DNA of 64,000 bases, taken from positions 124,001 through 188,000 of the forward strand of contig NZ_RFLW01000001.1 in NCBI RefSeq assembly GCF_003719295.1, given 5' to 3'. Below the pieces are notes generated by a model, which worked only from the letters and a program-made list of their open reading frames with translations, ran no database searches and was not told where the DNA came from. The position numbers and the translations under genes are program-made. The stretch comes from Haliea alexandrii (GTDB taxonomy: Bacteria; Pseudomonadota; Gammaproteobacteria; Pseudomonadales; Halieaceae). Numbering within the stretch: position 1 is the first letter of the stretch; every line of letters begins with the position of its first letter. Below are positions 50,887 through 62,807 of the stretch, piece by piece.

Positions 50887-51420
50887 TCAGATGCCGCTTA
50901 GATCGATTGTCCGCGGACGCTCCACCCACCCGTCTGCGGTACCGTCACTGACGATCTCTACCACCGCTACGAAGGTATCCGTCATCTCGACGATCCGGCC
51001 GTGGTTGCGACCCAGGTAATTCCCGAGGCGCACGCGGTGTACCCCTCCATCCGGGTCCCGGATGAGGGACCACTGTGTTCCTCCGCGCTCCAGCGACCCC
51101 ACCATCGTCAGCGAGTCGAAGGTGTACTGCTCGAGGAACTCGCGAGCCCGCTTTTCATCGGGTTTGATCGCGCTGATTGCCTGCATTTGCGTGATGTCGC
51201 GCACCTCTACAGGACGGTCAAAGGGGCTGCGCAGCGCGGTGGCACTGTAGGCAAACGCCTCGTAGGCCTGAAAAGTCGGAATCGGCGCAATGATGCCGCC
51301 CGGCCGCGCACGCTTCTCCGCCATAAAGGCATCGAGGTCACTGAAACTATCCGATCCGCAGGCTGTCAGCAGCAGGGCTGCAGATACCGCAACTGCGGTC
51401 AGGCGCCACTCCATGCTCAT
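50887..51420 (-). CDS. pilP: Type IV pilus lipoprotein PilP
   Basis: This 177-residue inner-membrane lipoprotein links the PilNO complex to the PilQ secretin. The lipobox LLLTAC is near residues 15-20 and the C-terminal HR domain (GNYLGRNHGRIVEM) is clear. GAGAGGG five bases before the ATG at 51420 supports this start; the pilO stop is one base upstream. Confidence 0.95.
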   Translation of the reverse strand: MSMEWRLTAVAVSAALLLTACGSDSFSDLDAFMAEKRARPGGIIAPIPTFQAYEAFAYSATALRSPFDRPVEVRDITQMQAISAIKPDEKRAREFLEQYTFDSLTMVGSLERGGTQWSLIRDPDGGVHRVRLGNYLGRNHGRIVEMTDTFVAVVEIVSDGTADGWVERPRTIDLSGI

Positions 51421-51421
51421 G

Positions 51422-52036
51422 CTAGCCCTCTCCATCCTTGTAGCGATAGGTCTTGGCAGTAATGCTCATGTTGAGCGCGTTGCCGTTACCCGACGGCGCC
51501 GAGATTGAAAAATCGTGCAGCGTAACAATACGCGGCAGACCCGCCATGCCGCTGATGAAGGCCCCCAGGTCGTGGTAGGAACCTGTAGCCGTGATGGCAA
51601 TCGGCAGCTCGACATAGAACTCGCGCGCCTGTTCCGCCTGCAGTGCAATACTGTTGATTTCCAGGCCGTTCATGAGGCCCTTGTTGGTGATGTCCTCCAG
51701 CAGCCCGGGCACTTCGGTGTCGCTCGGCAGCTGGCTGACCAATGCACCAAAGGACTCTTCCATTTCCACCATCTGCGCCTTGTAGGCCTCGAGGTTGGCC
51801 GCCTGGAAGGCCTTTTTCTCATAGTCCTGGCGCAGACGTTCTTCCTCGGCCTGCACGCCGCCCAGGGTCAACTGCAAATCCTTGATGTGGTAGTAGTAAC
51901 CGCCCGCGACCACCACTATCAGCAGCAGCACACAGAGCACCGCCTTGACCGCCGTGGGCCAGGAGCCGACATTATCGAAATCGATGTCGTTGACATCAAA
52001 CTCGCGGAGACTGCGCAGGGTATCTTCGAATGCCAT
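51422..52036 (-). CDS. pilO: Type IV pilus assembly protein PilO
   Basis: This 204-residue inner-membrane protein has one membrane helix (AVLCVLLLIVVVAGGYYY, about 32-49), a coiled coil (QAEEERLRQDYEKKAFQAANLEAYK) and a periplasmic ferredoxin-like domain, the normal PilO layout. It pairs with PilN to form the alignment complex. It lies 3 bases after pilN. Confidence 0.95.
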   Translation of the reverse strand: MAFEDTLRSLREFDVNDIDFDNVGSWPTAVKAVLCVLLLIVVVAGGYYYHIKDLQLTLGGVQAEEERLRQDYEKKAFQAANLEAYKAQMVEMEESFGALVSQLPSDTEVPGLLEDITNKGLMNGLEINSIALQAEQAREFYVELPIAITATGSYHDLGAFISGMAGLPRIVTLHDFSISAPSGNGNALNMSITAKTYRYKDGEG

Positions 52037-52039
52037 GCC

Positions 52040-52605
52040 TTAACCTCCCGCGCCGCCATCGGATTCGGGCAATTGCACCTTCACCTTGAGATTGAATGTC
52101 GCGGCCTGATCGCCGTACTGGGTTGCTGCGCGCACCGAATCGAGGTTGGGCTGCTGCAGCCAGTCGGACGAATCGAGGCGCCGCATCAGGCTGGACACCC
52201 GGTTGTTGGATTCCGCCACCCCGATCAAAACGATCTCGTTGTTGCTGCTCTGCAGGCTGGTGTAGAAGACGCCGTCAGGCAGTGTGCGCACCAGCTGGTC
52301 CATCACGCGCACAATGATTGGCCGATTGCCCTGCAACTCCTGGATGACACGCATCCGGTCGATCAACTGGTTGCGACGACGCTCCAGCTCACGGATCTCG
52401 TCAACCTGGCGGTCGAGCACACGGATATTTTCCGTCAGGTACTCATTGCGGGCTTTCTGGTGGTCAATCTGGCTGTTGACGATGCGGTCACCGAGAATCA
52501 CCACGCCCACGCCCAGCAGGCCGATCATGCCCAGCAGGGCGAGAAACTCTTTCTTTCGCTCCGCCCTGCGTTCCTCACGCCAGGGAAGGAGATTGATTTG
52601 CGCCA

Positions 52606-52606
<1 letters not shown>
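52040..52606 (-). CDS. pilN: Type IV pilus assembly protein PilN
   Basis: This 188-residue protein begins with the short cytoplasmic peptide INLLPWREE that binds PilM. A membrane helix (LLGMIGLLGVGVVIL), a coiled coil and a periplasmic domain follow. It overlaps the pilM stop by a single base (TGATG), so translation is coupled. Confidence 0.96.
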
Positions 52607-53846
<1,240 letters not shown>

Positions 53847-56303
53847 ATGGGTTTCCTCCGCTTTTTATTGCGCTCTTCCGTGCTTGGCCTGTTGGGCTTG
53901 AGCTGGCTGCTTGCGGGTGTGTATCTCTACCTTGACCCCGGCCTGCCCGATGTGGAGACCCTGCGCGACGTCCGCCTGCAAACCCCGATGCAGGTCTATA
54001 CACGCGATGGCGACCTGATTGGACAGTTCGGCGAGCAGAAGCGGAATCCACTGCGTTTTGAGGACATTCCGCCGCAATTTGTGCAGGCGCTGCTGGCCGC
54101 GGAAGACGACCGCTTCTTCACTCACCGGGGCGTTGACCTCGCCGGGCTGATGCGTGCGGTGTCGGAGCTGGCACTGACCGGAGAGAAAGGCTCGGGCGGC
54201 AGCACCCTGACCATGCAGGTGGCGCGCAACTACTTTCTCAGCCTGGAGCGCACCTTTACCCGCAAGTTCAACGAAATTCTGCTGGCCATCAAAATCGAAC
54301 GCGCGCTGGAAAAGGAGGAAATTTTCGAGCTGTACTTCAACCGGGTATTCCTCGGCCACCGCGCCTACGGTTTCGAGGCCGCGTCGCAGGTGTATTACGG
54401 CACCGGCATCGGCGAACTGACCCTGGCGCAACACGCCATGCTGGCCGGCATTCCCAAGGCACCTTCGCGCAACAATCCGATCAGCGGCCCCCAGGCCAGC
54501 AAGGAGCGCCGCGACTGGATTCTGGGACGCATGCTGTCACTGGGCTATATCGAGCAGGCGCACTGGGCGGCCGCCGTGCAGGAGCCTGCCAGCGCCCAAC
54601 ACCACGGCGCGCAGCTGAGCTTTGCCGCGCACTACGCCGCCGAAATGGCGCGCCAGGAAATGCTGGAGCGCTACGGCATGTCGGCCTACACCGACGGCTA
54701 TCACGTCTACACCACCATCCACAGCGAACTGCAGCAGCTGGCCCAGCAAACCGTGGTCAACGGACTCATGACCTACGACCGACGTCACGGCTACCGCGGA
54801 CCGGAACGTCAGCTGCCGCCTCCGGCAGACGCAGGACAGGCAGACGGCCGGGCCACGGCCACCTGGCTAGCCGCGCTGGCAGACACACCGGTGGTAGCGG
54901 GCCTGACGCCGGCAATTGTCACCCGCTTGCGCGAGGACCGGGTTGACCTGCTGTTCAGTGATGGCTCCTCGGGCGAGCTGCTCTGGGATGACGGCCTGCG
55001 CCAGGCCAACCCCTACCTCACCGAGAACTCCATGGGGCGCGCGCCGGCCAGTATCGCCGATGTCGTCAGCGCCGGGGATCTTATTCGCGTACAGCGCAAA
55101 GACGACGAACGCTGGCATCTGAGCCAGGTGCCAGCCGCTCAGGCAGCACTGGTGTCACTGAACCCCGACAACGGCGCCATCGTCAGCATCGTTGGCGGCC
55201 TCGGCTTCGAGAGCAGCAAATTCAACCGCGCCACCCAGGCGCGACGCCAGCCCGGTTCCAGCTTTAAACCCTTTGTTTACTCCGCTGCACTGGAGGCGGG
55301 ATTCACCGCCGCCAGCATCATCAACGATGCGCCGGTGGTGCTGGAAGACACCGCGCTGGAAGACATCTGGCGGCCCGAGAACGATGGCGGCCGCTTCTAC
55401 GGCCCCACGCGGTTGCGCTGGGCGTTGACCCAGTCGCGCAACCTGGTCTCCATACGACTGCTGCAACAAATCGGGGTGCCGGAACTGATTCGCCACGTGG
55501 CGCGCTTTGGTTTCGATACCAGCGAGTTCGCACCGGATCTGTCTCTGGCACTGGGCACCCATGTCATGTCGCCACTGCAACTCGCGACGGCCTACGCGGT
55601 GCTCGCCAATGGCGGCTACGCAGTACAGCCCTTCCTGATCGAGCGCATTGAGGATACAGACGGCAACGAGGTGTTCGCCGCTGCGCCGCCCACCGTGTGC
55701 CGCGATTGCCCACCAGCGCGCAACCTGGAGAGCGCCGCACCGGAGCGGGAACTGCGCATGGAGGAAATCCTCGCCGGCGCAACGGAAGCGGACAGCACCG
55801 CACCCCCCCGCGCCGAGCGGGTGATGGACGAACGCAGCAATTTCATCCTCACCAGCATTCTGCAAGACGTTGTTAAACGCGGTACCGGGCGACGCGCCCT
55901 CACACTGGGACGCGATGACCTCGCCGGGAAGACCGGCACCACCAACGGGCCGATGGATGCCTGGTTCTCGGGTTACAACCGCGACGTGGTCACCACGGCC
56001 TGGGTGGGCTTTGACAACTACACGCCACTGGGGCGGCGCGAGTTTGGTGGCACGGCGGCACTGCCCATCTGGATCGACTACATGCGCGGAGCCCTGCGCG
56101 ACAGTCCGGATGTTCAGCCACCCCTGCCGCCGGGCGTCGTGCATGTGCGCATTGACCCGGATACCGGCCTGCTGGCACGCCCGGGGCAACAGGACGCTAT
56201 TTTTGAGTATTTCAGGGAAGACCGTGTGCCCGCACCGAGCGGGGGCACAGGCGATGCCGGCCTGCGCGGCACCACGGAAGATCTGGTCAGGGACATTTTC
56301 TAG
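53847..56303 (+). CDS. mrcA: Penicillin-binding protein 1A
   Basis: This 818-residue bifunctional peptidoglycan synthase has an N-terminal membrane helix (about 7-29), a GT51 glycosyltransferase domain (EDDRFFTHRGVD with the catalytic Glu, GGSTLTMQVARNY, then KFNEILLAIKIER), an inserted OB-like region and the transpeptidase domain. The transpeptidase motifs are Ser471-x-x-Lys (SSFK), SRN and GKTGTTNG. A short C-terminal extension follows. Divergent from pilM and convergent with maeB, as in Pseudomonas ponA. Confidence 0.97.
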   Translation: MGFLRFLLRSSVLGLLGLSWLLAGVYLYLDPGLPDVETLRDVRLQTPMQVYTRDGDLIGQFGEQKRNPLRFEDIPPQFVQALLAAEDDRFFTHRGVDLAGLMRAVSELALTGEKGSGGSTLTMQVARNYFLSLERTFTRKFNEILLAIKIERALEKEEIFELYFNRVFLGHRAYGFEAASQVYYGTGIGELTLAQHAMLAGIPKAPSRNNPISGPQASKERRDWILGRMLSLGYIEQAHWAAAVQEPASAQHHGAQLSFAAHYAAEMARQEMLERYGMSAYTDGYHVYTTIHSELQQLAQQTVVNGLMTYDRRHGYRGPERQLPPPADAGQADGRATATWLAALADTPVVAGLTPAIVTRLREDRVDLLFSDGSSGELLWDDGLRQANPYLTENSMGRAPASIADVVSAGDLIRVQRKDDERWHLSQVPAAQAALVSLNPDNGAIVSIVGGLGFESSKFNRATQARRQPGSSFKPFVYSAALEAGFTAASIINDAPVVLEDTALEDIWRPENDGGRFYGPTRLRWALTQSRNLVSIRLLQQIGVPELIRHVARFGFDTSEFAPDLSLALGTHVMSPLQLATAYAVLANGGYAVQPFLIERIEDTDGNEVFAAAPPTVCRDCPPARNLESAAPERELRMEEILAGATEADSTAPPRAERVMDERSNFILTSILQDVVKRGTGRRALTLGRDDLAGKTGTTNGPMDAWFSGYNRDVVTTAWVGFDNYTPLGRREFGGTAALPIWIDYMRGALRDSPDVQPPLPPGVVHVRIDPDTGLLARPGQQDAIFEYFREDRVPAPSGGTGDAGLRGTTEDLVRDIF

Positions 56304-56346
56304 CCGGGGCGCCGGACACGCCGCAGCCGCGGAGAGGGCGCCTGGT

Positions 56347-57600
56347 CTACACGGCGCCTGGTGCGTAATTCTCGGGGTAGGGCACGCGGGCCACGCCGCT
56401 GTCGACCGCCGCACGGGCAACCGCCGGGGCGATATGTTGCAGCAAGCGAGGGTCGACCGGCTTGGGAATGATATAGCGGGGGCCAAAGCTCAATTCCGTT
56501 TCTCCGCAGGCCTTCAGCACCGAGGCGGGCACTGGCTCGCGCGCCAGCTCACTGAGCGCCTTGACGGCGGCAATCTTCATCGCCTCATTGATGGCACTCG
56601 CGCGCACATCCAGCGCCCCGCGGAAGATAAAGGGAAAGCCGAGCACGTTGTTCACCTGGTTGGGGTAGTCAGAGCGCCCGGTCGCCATGATCAGGTCATC
56701 GCGCACGCTGTGTGCGAGCTCCGGGCGGATCTCCGGATCCGGGTTGGAGCAGGCAAACACAATGGGACGATCCGCCATGGACAACAGCATATCCGCGCTT
56801 AGCAGATCCGCGCCCGACAGGCCTACAAACACATCGGCGCCGCGCACGGCATCACTCAGGCTGCGCTTGTCGGTGTTGTTAACGAACTCCTGCTTGTAGC
56901 TGTTAACGCCTTCGCGACCGGCGTAGATCACGCCGCGGCGATCGAGCATATAGATGTTTTCCTGCTTCGCGCCCATGCTCAGAAGCAGGCGCATGCAGGC
57001 GATGGCCGCCGCGCCCGCGCCCAGACAGGTGATCACGGCGTCTTCCAGCCGCTTGCCCTGAATCTCGAGCGCGTTGATCATGCCGGCGGCGGTCACAATG
57101 GCAGTGCCGTGTTGGTCATCGTGGAAAATGGGGATGGCGCAGCGCCGCGCCAGTTCCGCTTCGATTTCGAAGCATTCCGGCGCCTTGATGTCTTCGAGAT
57201 TGATACCGCCAAAGGTGTCGGCAATATTGGCAACGGTTTCAATAAAGCTGTCACTGTCCTCGGTATTCACCTCGATATCCACCGAGTTGATGCCGGCAAA
57301 CCGTTTGAACAACAGCGCCTTGCCCTCCATCACCGGCTTGCTCGCCAAAGCACCCAGGTTACCCAGGCCGAGCACCGCGGTACCGTTGCTGATCACGGCA
57401 ACCAGATTGCCCTTGCCCGTGTACAGGTAGGCAGCATCGGCATCGGCGGCGATTTCACGACAGGGCTCGGCCACACCGGGGCTATAGGCCAGCGCCAGCT
57501 CGGCCTGGGTTTCCGCAGGCTTGGTCAGCTCCATGCTGATTTTTCCGGGAATCGGCTCCGCGTGGTAGTCGAGGGCCGCCTGTCTGAAGTCTTTGCTCAT
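56347..57600 (-). CDS. maeB: NAD(P)-dependent malic enzyme, short form
   Basis: This 417-residue enzyme decarboxylates malate to pyruvate. YSPGVAEPC near the N-terminus, the metal-site region [10 protein letters not shown], the dinucleotide motif [15 protein letters not shown] and SNPDPEI are present. It lacks the phosphotransacetylase-like C-terminal half of long MaeB proteins. MSKDFRQ at 57600 is chosen as start by family length. The NADP versus NAD preference cannot be read with certainty. Confidence 0.93.
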   Translation of the reverse strand: MSKDFRQAALDYHAEPIPGKISMELTKPAETQAELALAYSPGVAEPCREIAADADAAYLYTGKGNLVAVISNGTAVLGLGNLGALASKPVMEGKALLFKRFAGINSVDIEVNTEDSDSFIETVANIADTFGGINLEDIKAPECFEIEAELARRCAIPIFHDDQHGTAIVTAAGMINALEIQGKRLEDAVITCLGAGAAAIACMRLLLSMGAKQENIYMLDRRGVIYAGREGVNSYKQEFVNNTDKRSLSDAVRGADVFVGLSGADLLSADMLLSMADRPIVFACSNPDPEIRPELAHSVRDDLIMATGRSDYPNQVNNVLGFPFIFRGALDVRASAINEAMKIAAVKALSELAREPVPASVLKACGETELSFGPRYIIPKPVDPRLLQHIAPAVARAAVDSGVARVPYPENYAPGAV

Positions 57601-57705
57601 AGTTGGAAATCCGCTGATCACTGCGCTTGCGGGAGGGACGCAAGAGAATATAGAAAAGCGCTGGCAGCCACAAGCGCACGCATTCTAGTCGTTTCTATCG
57701 GGCAC

Positions 57706-57735
57706 AAAAAAGCCGGGAACCTCGCGGTGCCCGGC
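57706..57735 (-). terminator. Intrinsic terminator of rpmE
   Basis: On the minus strand: GCCGGG, a 12-base loop, CCCGGC, then six T. It starts 38 bases past the rpmE stop. Confidence 0.9.
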
Positions 57736-57773
57736 CCTGGTCGCAGGCTGCCAAAGCAGCCCGCAGACGCCAC

Positions 57774-57989
57774 TCAGCGCGAAGCGCCGCGAGCGCCAAA
57801 ACGCTTCTTGAAGCGGTCGACCCGGCCGCCGCTATCGAGTACTTTCTGCTTGCCGGTGAAGAAGGGGTGACACTGCGAGCACACGTCGATGTGAAAATCT
57901 TCACAACGGGTGGAGCGCGTGGCAACCACATTGCCGCAGCTGCAAGTGGCGGTAACCGCCTCGTACTTCGGATGAATTTCTGCTTTCAT
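57774..57989 (-). CDS. rpmE: 50S ribosomal protein L31
   Basis: This 71-residue ribosomal protein has zinc ligands Cys16 and Cys18 (CSCG) and Cys37 and Cys40 (CSQCH), making it the zinc-containing primary form rather than the zinc-free RpmE2 paralogue. AGGAG seven bases before ATG 57989 fixes the start. It is a single-gene unit with its own terminator, divergent from priA. Confidence 0.97.
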   Translation of the reverse strand: MKAEIHPKYEAVTATCSCGNVVATRSTRCEDFHIDVCSQCHPFFTGKQKVLDSGGRVDRFKKRFGARGASR

Positions 57990-58165
57990 GGTGTTGCTCC
58001 TGTTGATTGGCACCGCCACCCGAGCCTGTCGGGCACCGCACCGGACTTGTGGAGGTAACGCGAAAAAATAGGCGCGCATAGTACCAGACACAGCGGCCGG
58101 CGCAAGCCCCGCAGTTGCGCTATTATGCGCGGCCAATCCACACCCGCACTACGCTGAGAGGCGCG

Positions 58166-60364
58166 ATGTCCATTCTTCGCCTGGCCATTTCCTGTCCACT
58201 GCGCTCGTTGTTCGATTACCTGCCCCCCGCGGAACTGACGGCAGAGGCCCTGAACGGTTTGCAACCGGGTGTGCGGGTCAAAGTGGACTTCGGTCGCCGC
58301 CAGCTCCAGGGCTGGCTGATCGAGGTCGCTGCCGAATCGGCAGTGCCCGCAACGTCGCTGCGCGCAGCTCAGGCTGTCGTCGACACCACCCCCCTGCTCT
58401 CGCCGGGTGTCTTGCAACTTTGCCGCTGGGCTGCGGATTACTATCAGCACCCCCTGGGGGAGGTGCTGGAAGCCGCATTCCCGCCCGGCCTGCGCCAGGC
58501 GCAGAGCCACCAGCCACCGGGGCAGCCAGGCTGGCGCCTCAGCCAGCGCGGCAAAGGCCTGCCCGAGGGCGCACTGCAGCGTTCACCGCGGCAGGCCGAG
58601 GCGCTTGCCCTGCTGCAAAACGCCGATGAACTCGCCACCAGCACGCTGCGTGCCAATGGCATCAGCGCCGGCATCCTGCGCCAGCTGGAACAGAAGGGGC
58701 TCGCCGAGCGCTGCCTGCTGGCTCCCGGGCATGCCCTCATTACTCCCCAGCCCGGTCTTCCGCTGAACGGCGAACAGGCACAGGCCCTGCAGGGCATACT
58801 GGCGCACTACGGTCAGTTCCACTGCAGCCTGCTGGAGGGCATAACCGGCAGCGGTAAAACTGAAGTGTACCTGCAGCTGATCGACCACTGCCTTGCCAAG
58901 GGCCAACAGGCGCTGGTGCTGATACCCGAAATCGGCCTCACACCGCAAACCCTGGCGCGCTTCACCGAGCGGTTTGGCAGCGGCATTGCCGTGCTGCACT
59001 CGGGCCTCAACGACACTGAGCGCTACGCCGCCTGGGAGGCGGCGCGCACGGGTGCCGCATCGATTGTGGTGGGCACACGGTCGGCCATTTTCAGCAGCCT
59101 GTTGCGGCCGGGCCTGATCATTGTCGACGAAGAACACGACGGCTCCTTCAAGCAGCAGGACGGGTTCCGCTACTCGGCGCGTGACCTCGCCGTCAAACGG
59201 GGGCAGCTGGAAGGCGCAACGGTTGTGCTGGGCAGTGCCACACCGGCGCTGGAAACCCTGCATAACGCCCTGCAGGGCCGTTACGGGCACCACCGCCTGA
59301 CGCGCCGCGCGGGTGCCGGTGAGCTGCCCGCGCTACGCGCCATTGATGTCCGCCGCGAGGCGCTTCAGGGTGGGCTCTCCGGGGCCCTGCGCGACGCCAT
59401 TGAAAGCACTCTGCAAGCGGGGCAGCAGGTACTGCTGTTCCTCAACCGGCGCGGTTATGCCCCGGCGTTGCAATGTCACGACTGCGGCTGGATTGCCCAG
59501 TGCACGGCCTGCGACACCCGCATGACCGTGCACCGCCGCCAGCGCCGGCTGCGCTGTCACCACTGCTCGGCCCACGTGCGCCTGCCACAGGCCTGCCCGG
59601 CCTGCCACAGTACGCGCCTGCTCACCAATGGTCTGGGCACCGAACAGACCGAAGACGTATTGCGCAGCACCTTCGGGGCCTGGCCGATTCACCGCGTCGA
59701 CAGCGACTCCATGCAGGGCAAGGGTGCCATGCAGGCGCTGGTGGCAGAGGTGCAGCAGGGTGCCCCGTGTATTCTCCTCGGCACCCAGATGCTGACCAAG
59801 GGGCACCACTTTCCCGGCGTCAACCTGGTGGCGGTTATCGACGCCGATGCACTGCTGTTCAGTGCCGACTTCCGCGGCGAGGAGCGCATGGCCCAGCTGC
59901 TGACACAGGTGGCAGGGCGCTCCGGCCGCGCTGGTGATGCCGGCGAGGTGCTGGTGCAAACCCACTATCCAGACCACCCGTTAATGCTGGCGATGCTCAC
60001 CGAGAGCTATGCAGAACAGGCGCGGCGCCTGCTGCAGGTGCGCCAGGAACACGGCATGCCACCCCACGGACGCCTCATTTTACTGCGCACCGACAGCCCG
60101 GCGACGGAAACGGGCGAACAGTTTCTCGGCGCCGTGCGCCAGCAAGCAGAACCCGGGCTGCTGCCGGGTTGCCGACTGATCGGCCCACTGCCATCCCCCT
60201 TGCAGCGACGGGCCAACAAATTCCGCAATCAACTGCTGGCCATGGCGCCGGATGTGCGCCGGGCGCAGCAGCTGGCCAGGCTGCTGGTGCATTGCGCCGA
60301 GCAGCACCCCGCCCGCCAGGGGCTCAGCTGGTCCATCGATGTCGACCCGCTGGACCTGGGTTGA
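58166..60364 (+). CDS. priA: Primosomal replication-restart helicase PriA
   Basis: This 732-residue helicase reloads the replisome at stalled forks. The N-terminal 3'-DNA-binding domain (about 1-110) and winged helix precede Walker A GITGSGKTEVYL (about residue 230), the DEEH box (VDEEHDGSFKQQDGF) and the zinc-binding insertion (CHDC, CTAC, CHHC, CPAC). GTQMLTKGHHFPGV and QVAGRSGRAGDAGEV are later helicase motifs. Start ATG 58166 follows GAGAGG. Between rpmE and argS, as in Pseudomonas. Confidence 0.97.
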   Translation: MSILRLAISCPLRSLFDYLPPAELTAEALNGLQPGVRVKVDFGRRQLQGWLIEVAAESAVPATSLRAAQAVVDTTPLLSPGVLQLCRWAADYYQHPLGEVLEAAFPPGLRQAQSHQPPGQPGWRLSQRGKGLPEGALQRSPRQAEALALLQNADELATSTLRANGISAGILRQLEQKGLAERCLLAPGHALITPQPGLPLNGEQAQALQGILAHYGQFHCSLLEGITGSGKTEVYLQLIDHCLAKGQQALVLIPEIGLTPQTLARFTERFGSGIAVLHSGLNDTERYAAWEAARTGAASIVVGTRSAIFSSLLRPGLIIVDEEHDGSFKQQDGFRYSARDLAVKRGQLEGATVVLGSATPALETLHNALQGRYGHHRLTRRAGAGELPALRAIDVRREALQGGLSGALRDAIESTLQAGQQVLLFLNRRGYAPALQCHDCGWIAQCTACDTRMTVHRRQRRLRCHHCSAHVRLPQACPACHSTRLLTNGLGTEQTEDVLRSTFGAWPIHRVDSDSMQGKGAMQALVAEVQQGAPCILLGTQMLTKGHHFPGVNLVAVIDADALLFSADFRGEERMAQLLTQVAGRSGRAGDAGEVLVQTHYPDHPLMLAMLTESYAEQARRLLQVRQEHGMPPHGRLILLRTDSPATETGEQFLGAVRQQAEPGLLPGCRLIGPLPSPLQRRANKFRNQLLAMAPDVRRAQQLARLLVHCAEQHPARQGLSWSIDVDPLDLG

Positions 60365-60476
60365 TCGCCGCCTCGCGCTGGCCATAGGCGGGCATTTGCG
60401 GCGATAATGGCGCGCTGCCGTTCAGGCACGCCAGCACCCACCCAACCCAGAAAATGCAGGTAGAGCCCCCCAGGAA

Positions 60477-62162
60477 ATGAAGGAACAATTGTCACAGCTG
60501 ATCCAGCAGGCGCTGGATGCATTGGTCGCCGAAGGCCGGCTCCCAGAAGCAACGCGGCCGACCATCGTCATCGAGCGCACCCGGGACGCCAGCCACGGCG
60601 ACCTGGCGAGCAACGTGGCACTCACACTGGCCAAGGGTGCGGGCTACAAGCCACGCGATCTCGCGGACATGATCTGCCAGGCGCTGCCGGCGTCATCGCT
60701 GATCACCCGTACCGAGGTGGCCGGGCCGGGCTTCATCAACTTCTTCCTGTCCGGAGAGCGCAGCCGCGCGGTGGTGCAGCGCGTGCTGGCCGAGGGCGAG
60801 CGCTTTGGCCACAGCGATAGCGGTGCGGGCCGCCGCGTGCAGGTCGAGTTCGTGTCCGCCAACCCCACCGGGCCACTGCATGTCGGCCATGGCCGTGGCG
60901 CTGCCGTGGGCGACAGTATCTGTCGCCTGCTGGCCGCTACCGGCTGGTCGGTGGCGAGCGAGTTCTACTATAACGATGCCGGTGCACAGATCAGTAATCT
61001 GGCGCTGTCCGTACAGGCGCGCTGCCGTGGCCTGGGGCCGGACGATGCCCAGTGGCCGGAGGACGGCTACCGCGGCGACTATATCGCCGATGTGGCCGCC
61101 GCCTACCTGGCGGGCGAGCAGATCGACGCCAGGGATCGCCATGTCGACGGCAAGGGCGACCCGAATGATCTCGATGCCATCCGCGACTTCGCCGTGGCCT
61201 ACCTGCGCCGCGAGCAGGACCTTGACCTGAAGGCCTTTGCCGTGAATTTTGATCGCTACTTCCTGGAGTCGTCTCTGTACGAGTCAGGCGAGGTTGAAGC
61301 CACCGTGGCGCGGCTGATCGCCAACGGCCATACCTATGAAGAGGATGGGGCCCTGTGGCTGCGCACCACGGCTTTCGGCGACGACAAGGACCGGGTGATG
61401 CGCAAGCGGGAGGGCGGTTACACCTACTTCCTGCCAGACGTGGCTTACCATCTCAACAAGTGGCAACGCGGTTTTGAGCGCGTGATCAACGAACAGGGCG
61501 CCGACCACCACAGTACGGTAACGCGGGTGCGAGCCGGCCTGCAGGCACTGCAGGCAGACATCCCGCAAGGCTGGCCGGACTACGTGCTGCACCAGATGGT
61601 GACCGTGATGCGCGATGGCAGCGAAGTGAAGCTGTCCAAGCGTGCGGGCAGTTATGTCACCCTGCGCGACCTGATTGACGAGGTGGGTTGTGACGCCACA
61701 CGCTATTTCCTGGTGGCCCGGGCCCCGAGTTCCCAGCTCACCTTCGACATCGACCTGGCGCTGTCACAAAGCAACGACAACCCCGTCTACTACATTCAGT
61801 ACGCCCATGCGCGCGCCTGTTCCGTGCGCGCCAAACTGGCGGAACACGGCTGGGACTGGCAGGCCGAGCGCGGCCTGGCCGCACTGGCGCGGCTGCAGGA
61901 AGAGCAGGAGAAGGCACTGCTCAAGCGCCTCGACCAGTATCCGGAGGTGGTGGAAGCCGCGGCCACCGCCAGCGAGCCGCACACGGTGGCAAACTACCTG
62001 CGCGAACTGGCCGCCGAATTCCACAGCTTTTACAACGCGCATAAACTGCTGGTCGATGATACTGAGCTGCGCGATGCCCGTATTGCCTTGAGTGAAGCGG
62101 TGCGCCAGGTGGTGGCCAACGGCCTCGGCCTGCTGGGCGTGAACGCGCCGGAGGCCATGTAA
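60477..62162 (+). CDS. argS: Arginyl-tRNA synthetase
   Basis: This 561-residue class I synthetase has the N-terminal tRNA-binding domain (about 1-110), the HIGH motif as HVGHGR in [14 protein letters not shown], an altered KMSKS as KLSKR, and the DALR anticodon-binding domain at the C-terminus. Length is normal. The SPOR-protein gene starts at the base after its stop codon, so the two are cotranscribed. Confidence 0.98.
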   Translation: MKEQLSQLIQQALDALVAEGRLPEATRPTIVIERTRDASHGDLASNVALTLAKGAGYKPRDLADMICQALPASSLITRTEVAGPGFINFFLSGERSRAVVQRVLAEGERFGHSDSGAGRRVQVEFVSANPTGPLHVGHGRGAAVGDSICRLLAATGWSVASEFYYNDAGAQISNLALSVQARCRGLGPDDAQWPEDGYRGDYIADVAAAYLAGEQIDARDRHVDGKGDPNDLDAIRDFAVAYLRREQDLDLKAFAVNFDRYFLESSLYESGEVEATVARLIANGHTYEEDGALWLRTTAFGDDKDRVMRKREGGYTYFLPDVAYHLNKWQRGFERVINEQGADHHSTVTRVRAGLQALQADIPQGWPDYVLHQMVTVMRDGSEVKLSKRAGSYVTLRDLIDEVGCDATRYFLVARAPSSQLTFDIDLALSQSNDNPVYYIQYAHARACSVRAKLAEHGWDWQAERGLAALARLQEEQEKALLKRLDQYPEVVEAAATASEPHTVANYLRELAAEFHSFYNAHKLLVDDTELRDARIALSEAVRQVVANGLGLLGVNAPEAM

Positions 62163-62729
62163 GTGGCGCGCGATGCCGGTGGTCGGGGCACGCGCAGCGG
62201 CGCACGCCGCAAACCGCAGGCGGCGCGACGCAAGGATAACAGTGGCGCAGCAAGCCCCTGGCGCTGGTTCGGCGCCGGTGTTGGCACCGGGGTTTTTCTC
62301 AGCCTGCTGCTCTATCTCGGCACGCTGCCGCCGGGCACACAGCCGGCACGCGAACCCCAGGAAGCCGCTGTCGCGGAAGCGCCACCGAAACCCCGCTTCG
62401 ATTTCTACACCATGCTGCCGGAGCAGACGATCGACGTGGAGGTAGAACCCGCCGAAGGGGCACAGCAACCCGATGTCGCTCCGCCCCCCGCCGAGAACTA
62501 CGTGCTGCAGGCGGGCTCTTTCCGGCAGCGCGATGACGCCGACCGGCGCCGGGCCGAGCTGCTGTTGTTGGGGCTGGAACCCAACGTGGAAGAGTCCACC
62601 GGTGACAACGGGCGCTGGTTCCGGGTCTATCTCGGGCCGTATACCACCCATGCGCAGATGAGCCGTGCCCGCGGATTGACCGCCGCGCAGAACATCGACA
62701 CCCTGTTGCTGAAGCGGGGCCGGCCCTGA
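62163..62729 (+). CDS. SPOR-domain cell-division protein (FtsN-like)
   Basis: A 188-residue protein with a basic cytoplasmic tail (GTRSGARRKPQAARRKD), one membrane helix (FGAGVGTGVFLSLLLYLGT, about 37-55), a Pro/Glu-rich linker and a C-terminal SPOR domain (YVLQAGSFRQRDDADRRRAEL to VYLGPYTT). SPOR domains bind denuded glycan at the septum. The start is GTG, touching the argS stop. The location between argS and hslV is that of the FtsN-like gene of Pseudomonas. Confidence 0.9.
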   Translation: MARDAGGRGTRSGARRKPQAARRKDNSGAASPWRWFGAGVGTGVFLSLLLYLGTLPPGTQPAREPQEAAVAEAPPKPRFDFYTMLPEQTIDVEVEPAEGAQQPDVAPPPAENYVLQAGSFRQRDDADRRRAELLLLGLEPNVEESTGDNGRWFRVYLGPYTTHAQMSRARGLTAAQNIDTLLLKRGRP

Positions 62730-62807
62730 CATCTGCGCCGCCCGCGTGCGGCGCGCGCTTGAATTCCCGCCACGGCTCCCCATATCTGGAGCAACAGGAG
62801 ACTTATC

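Noticed and set aside
55155-56486. 443-codon minus-strand frame over the mrcA 3' end
   Set aside because: Antisense shadow of the PBP1A transpeptidase domain, with no protein-like motifs.
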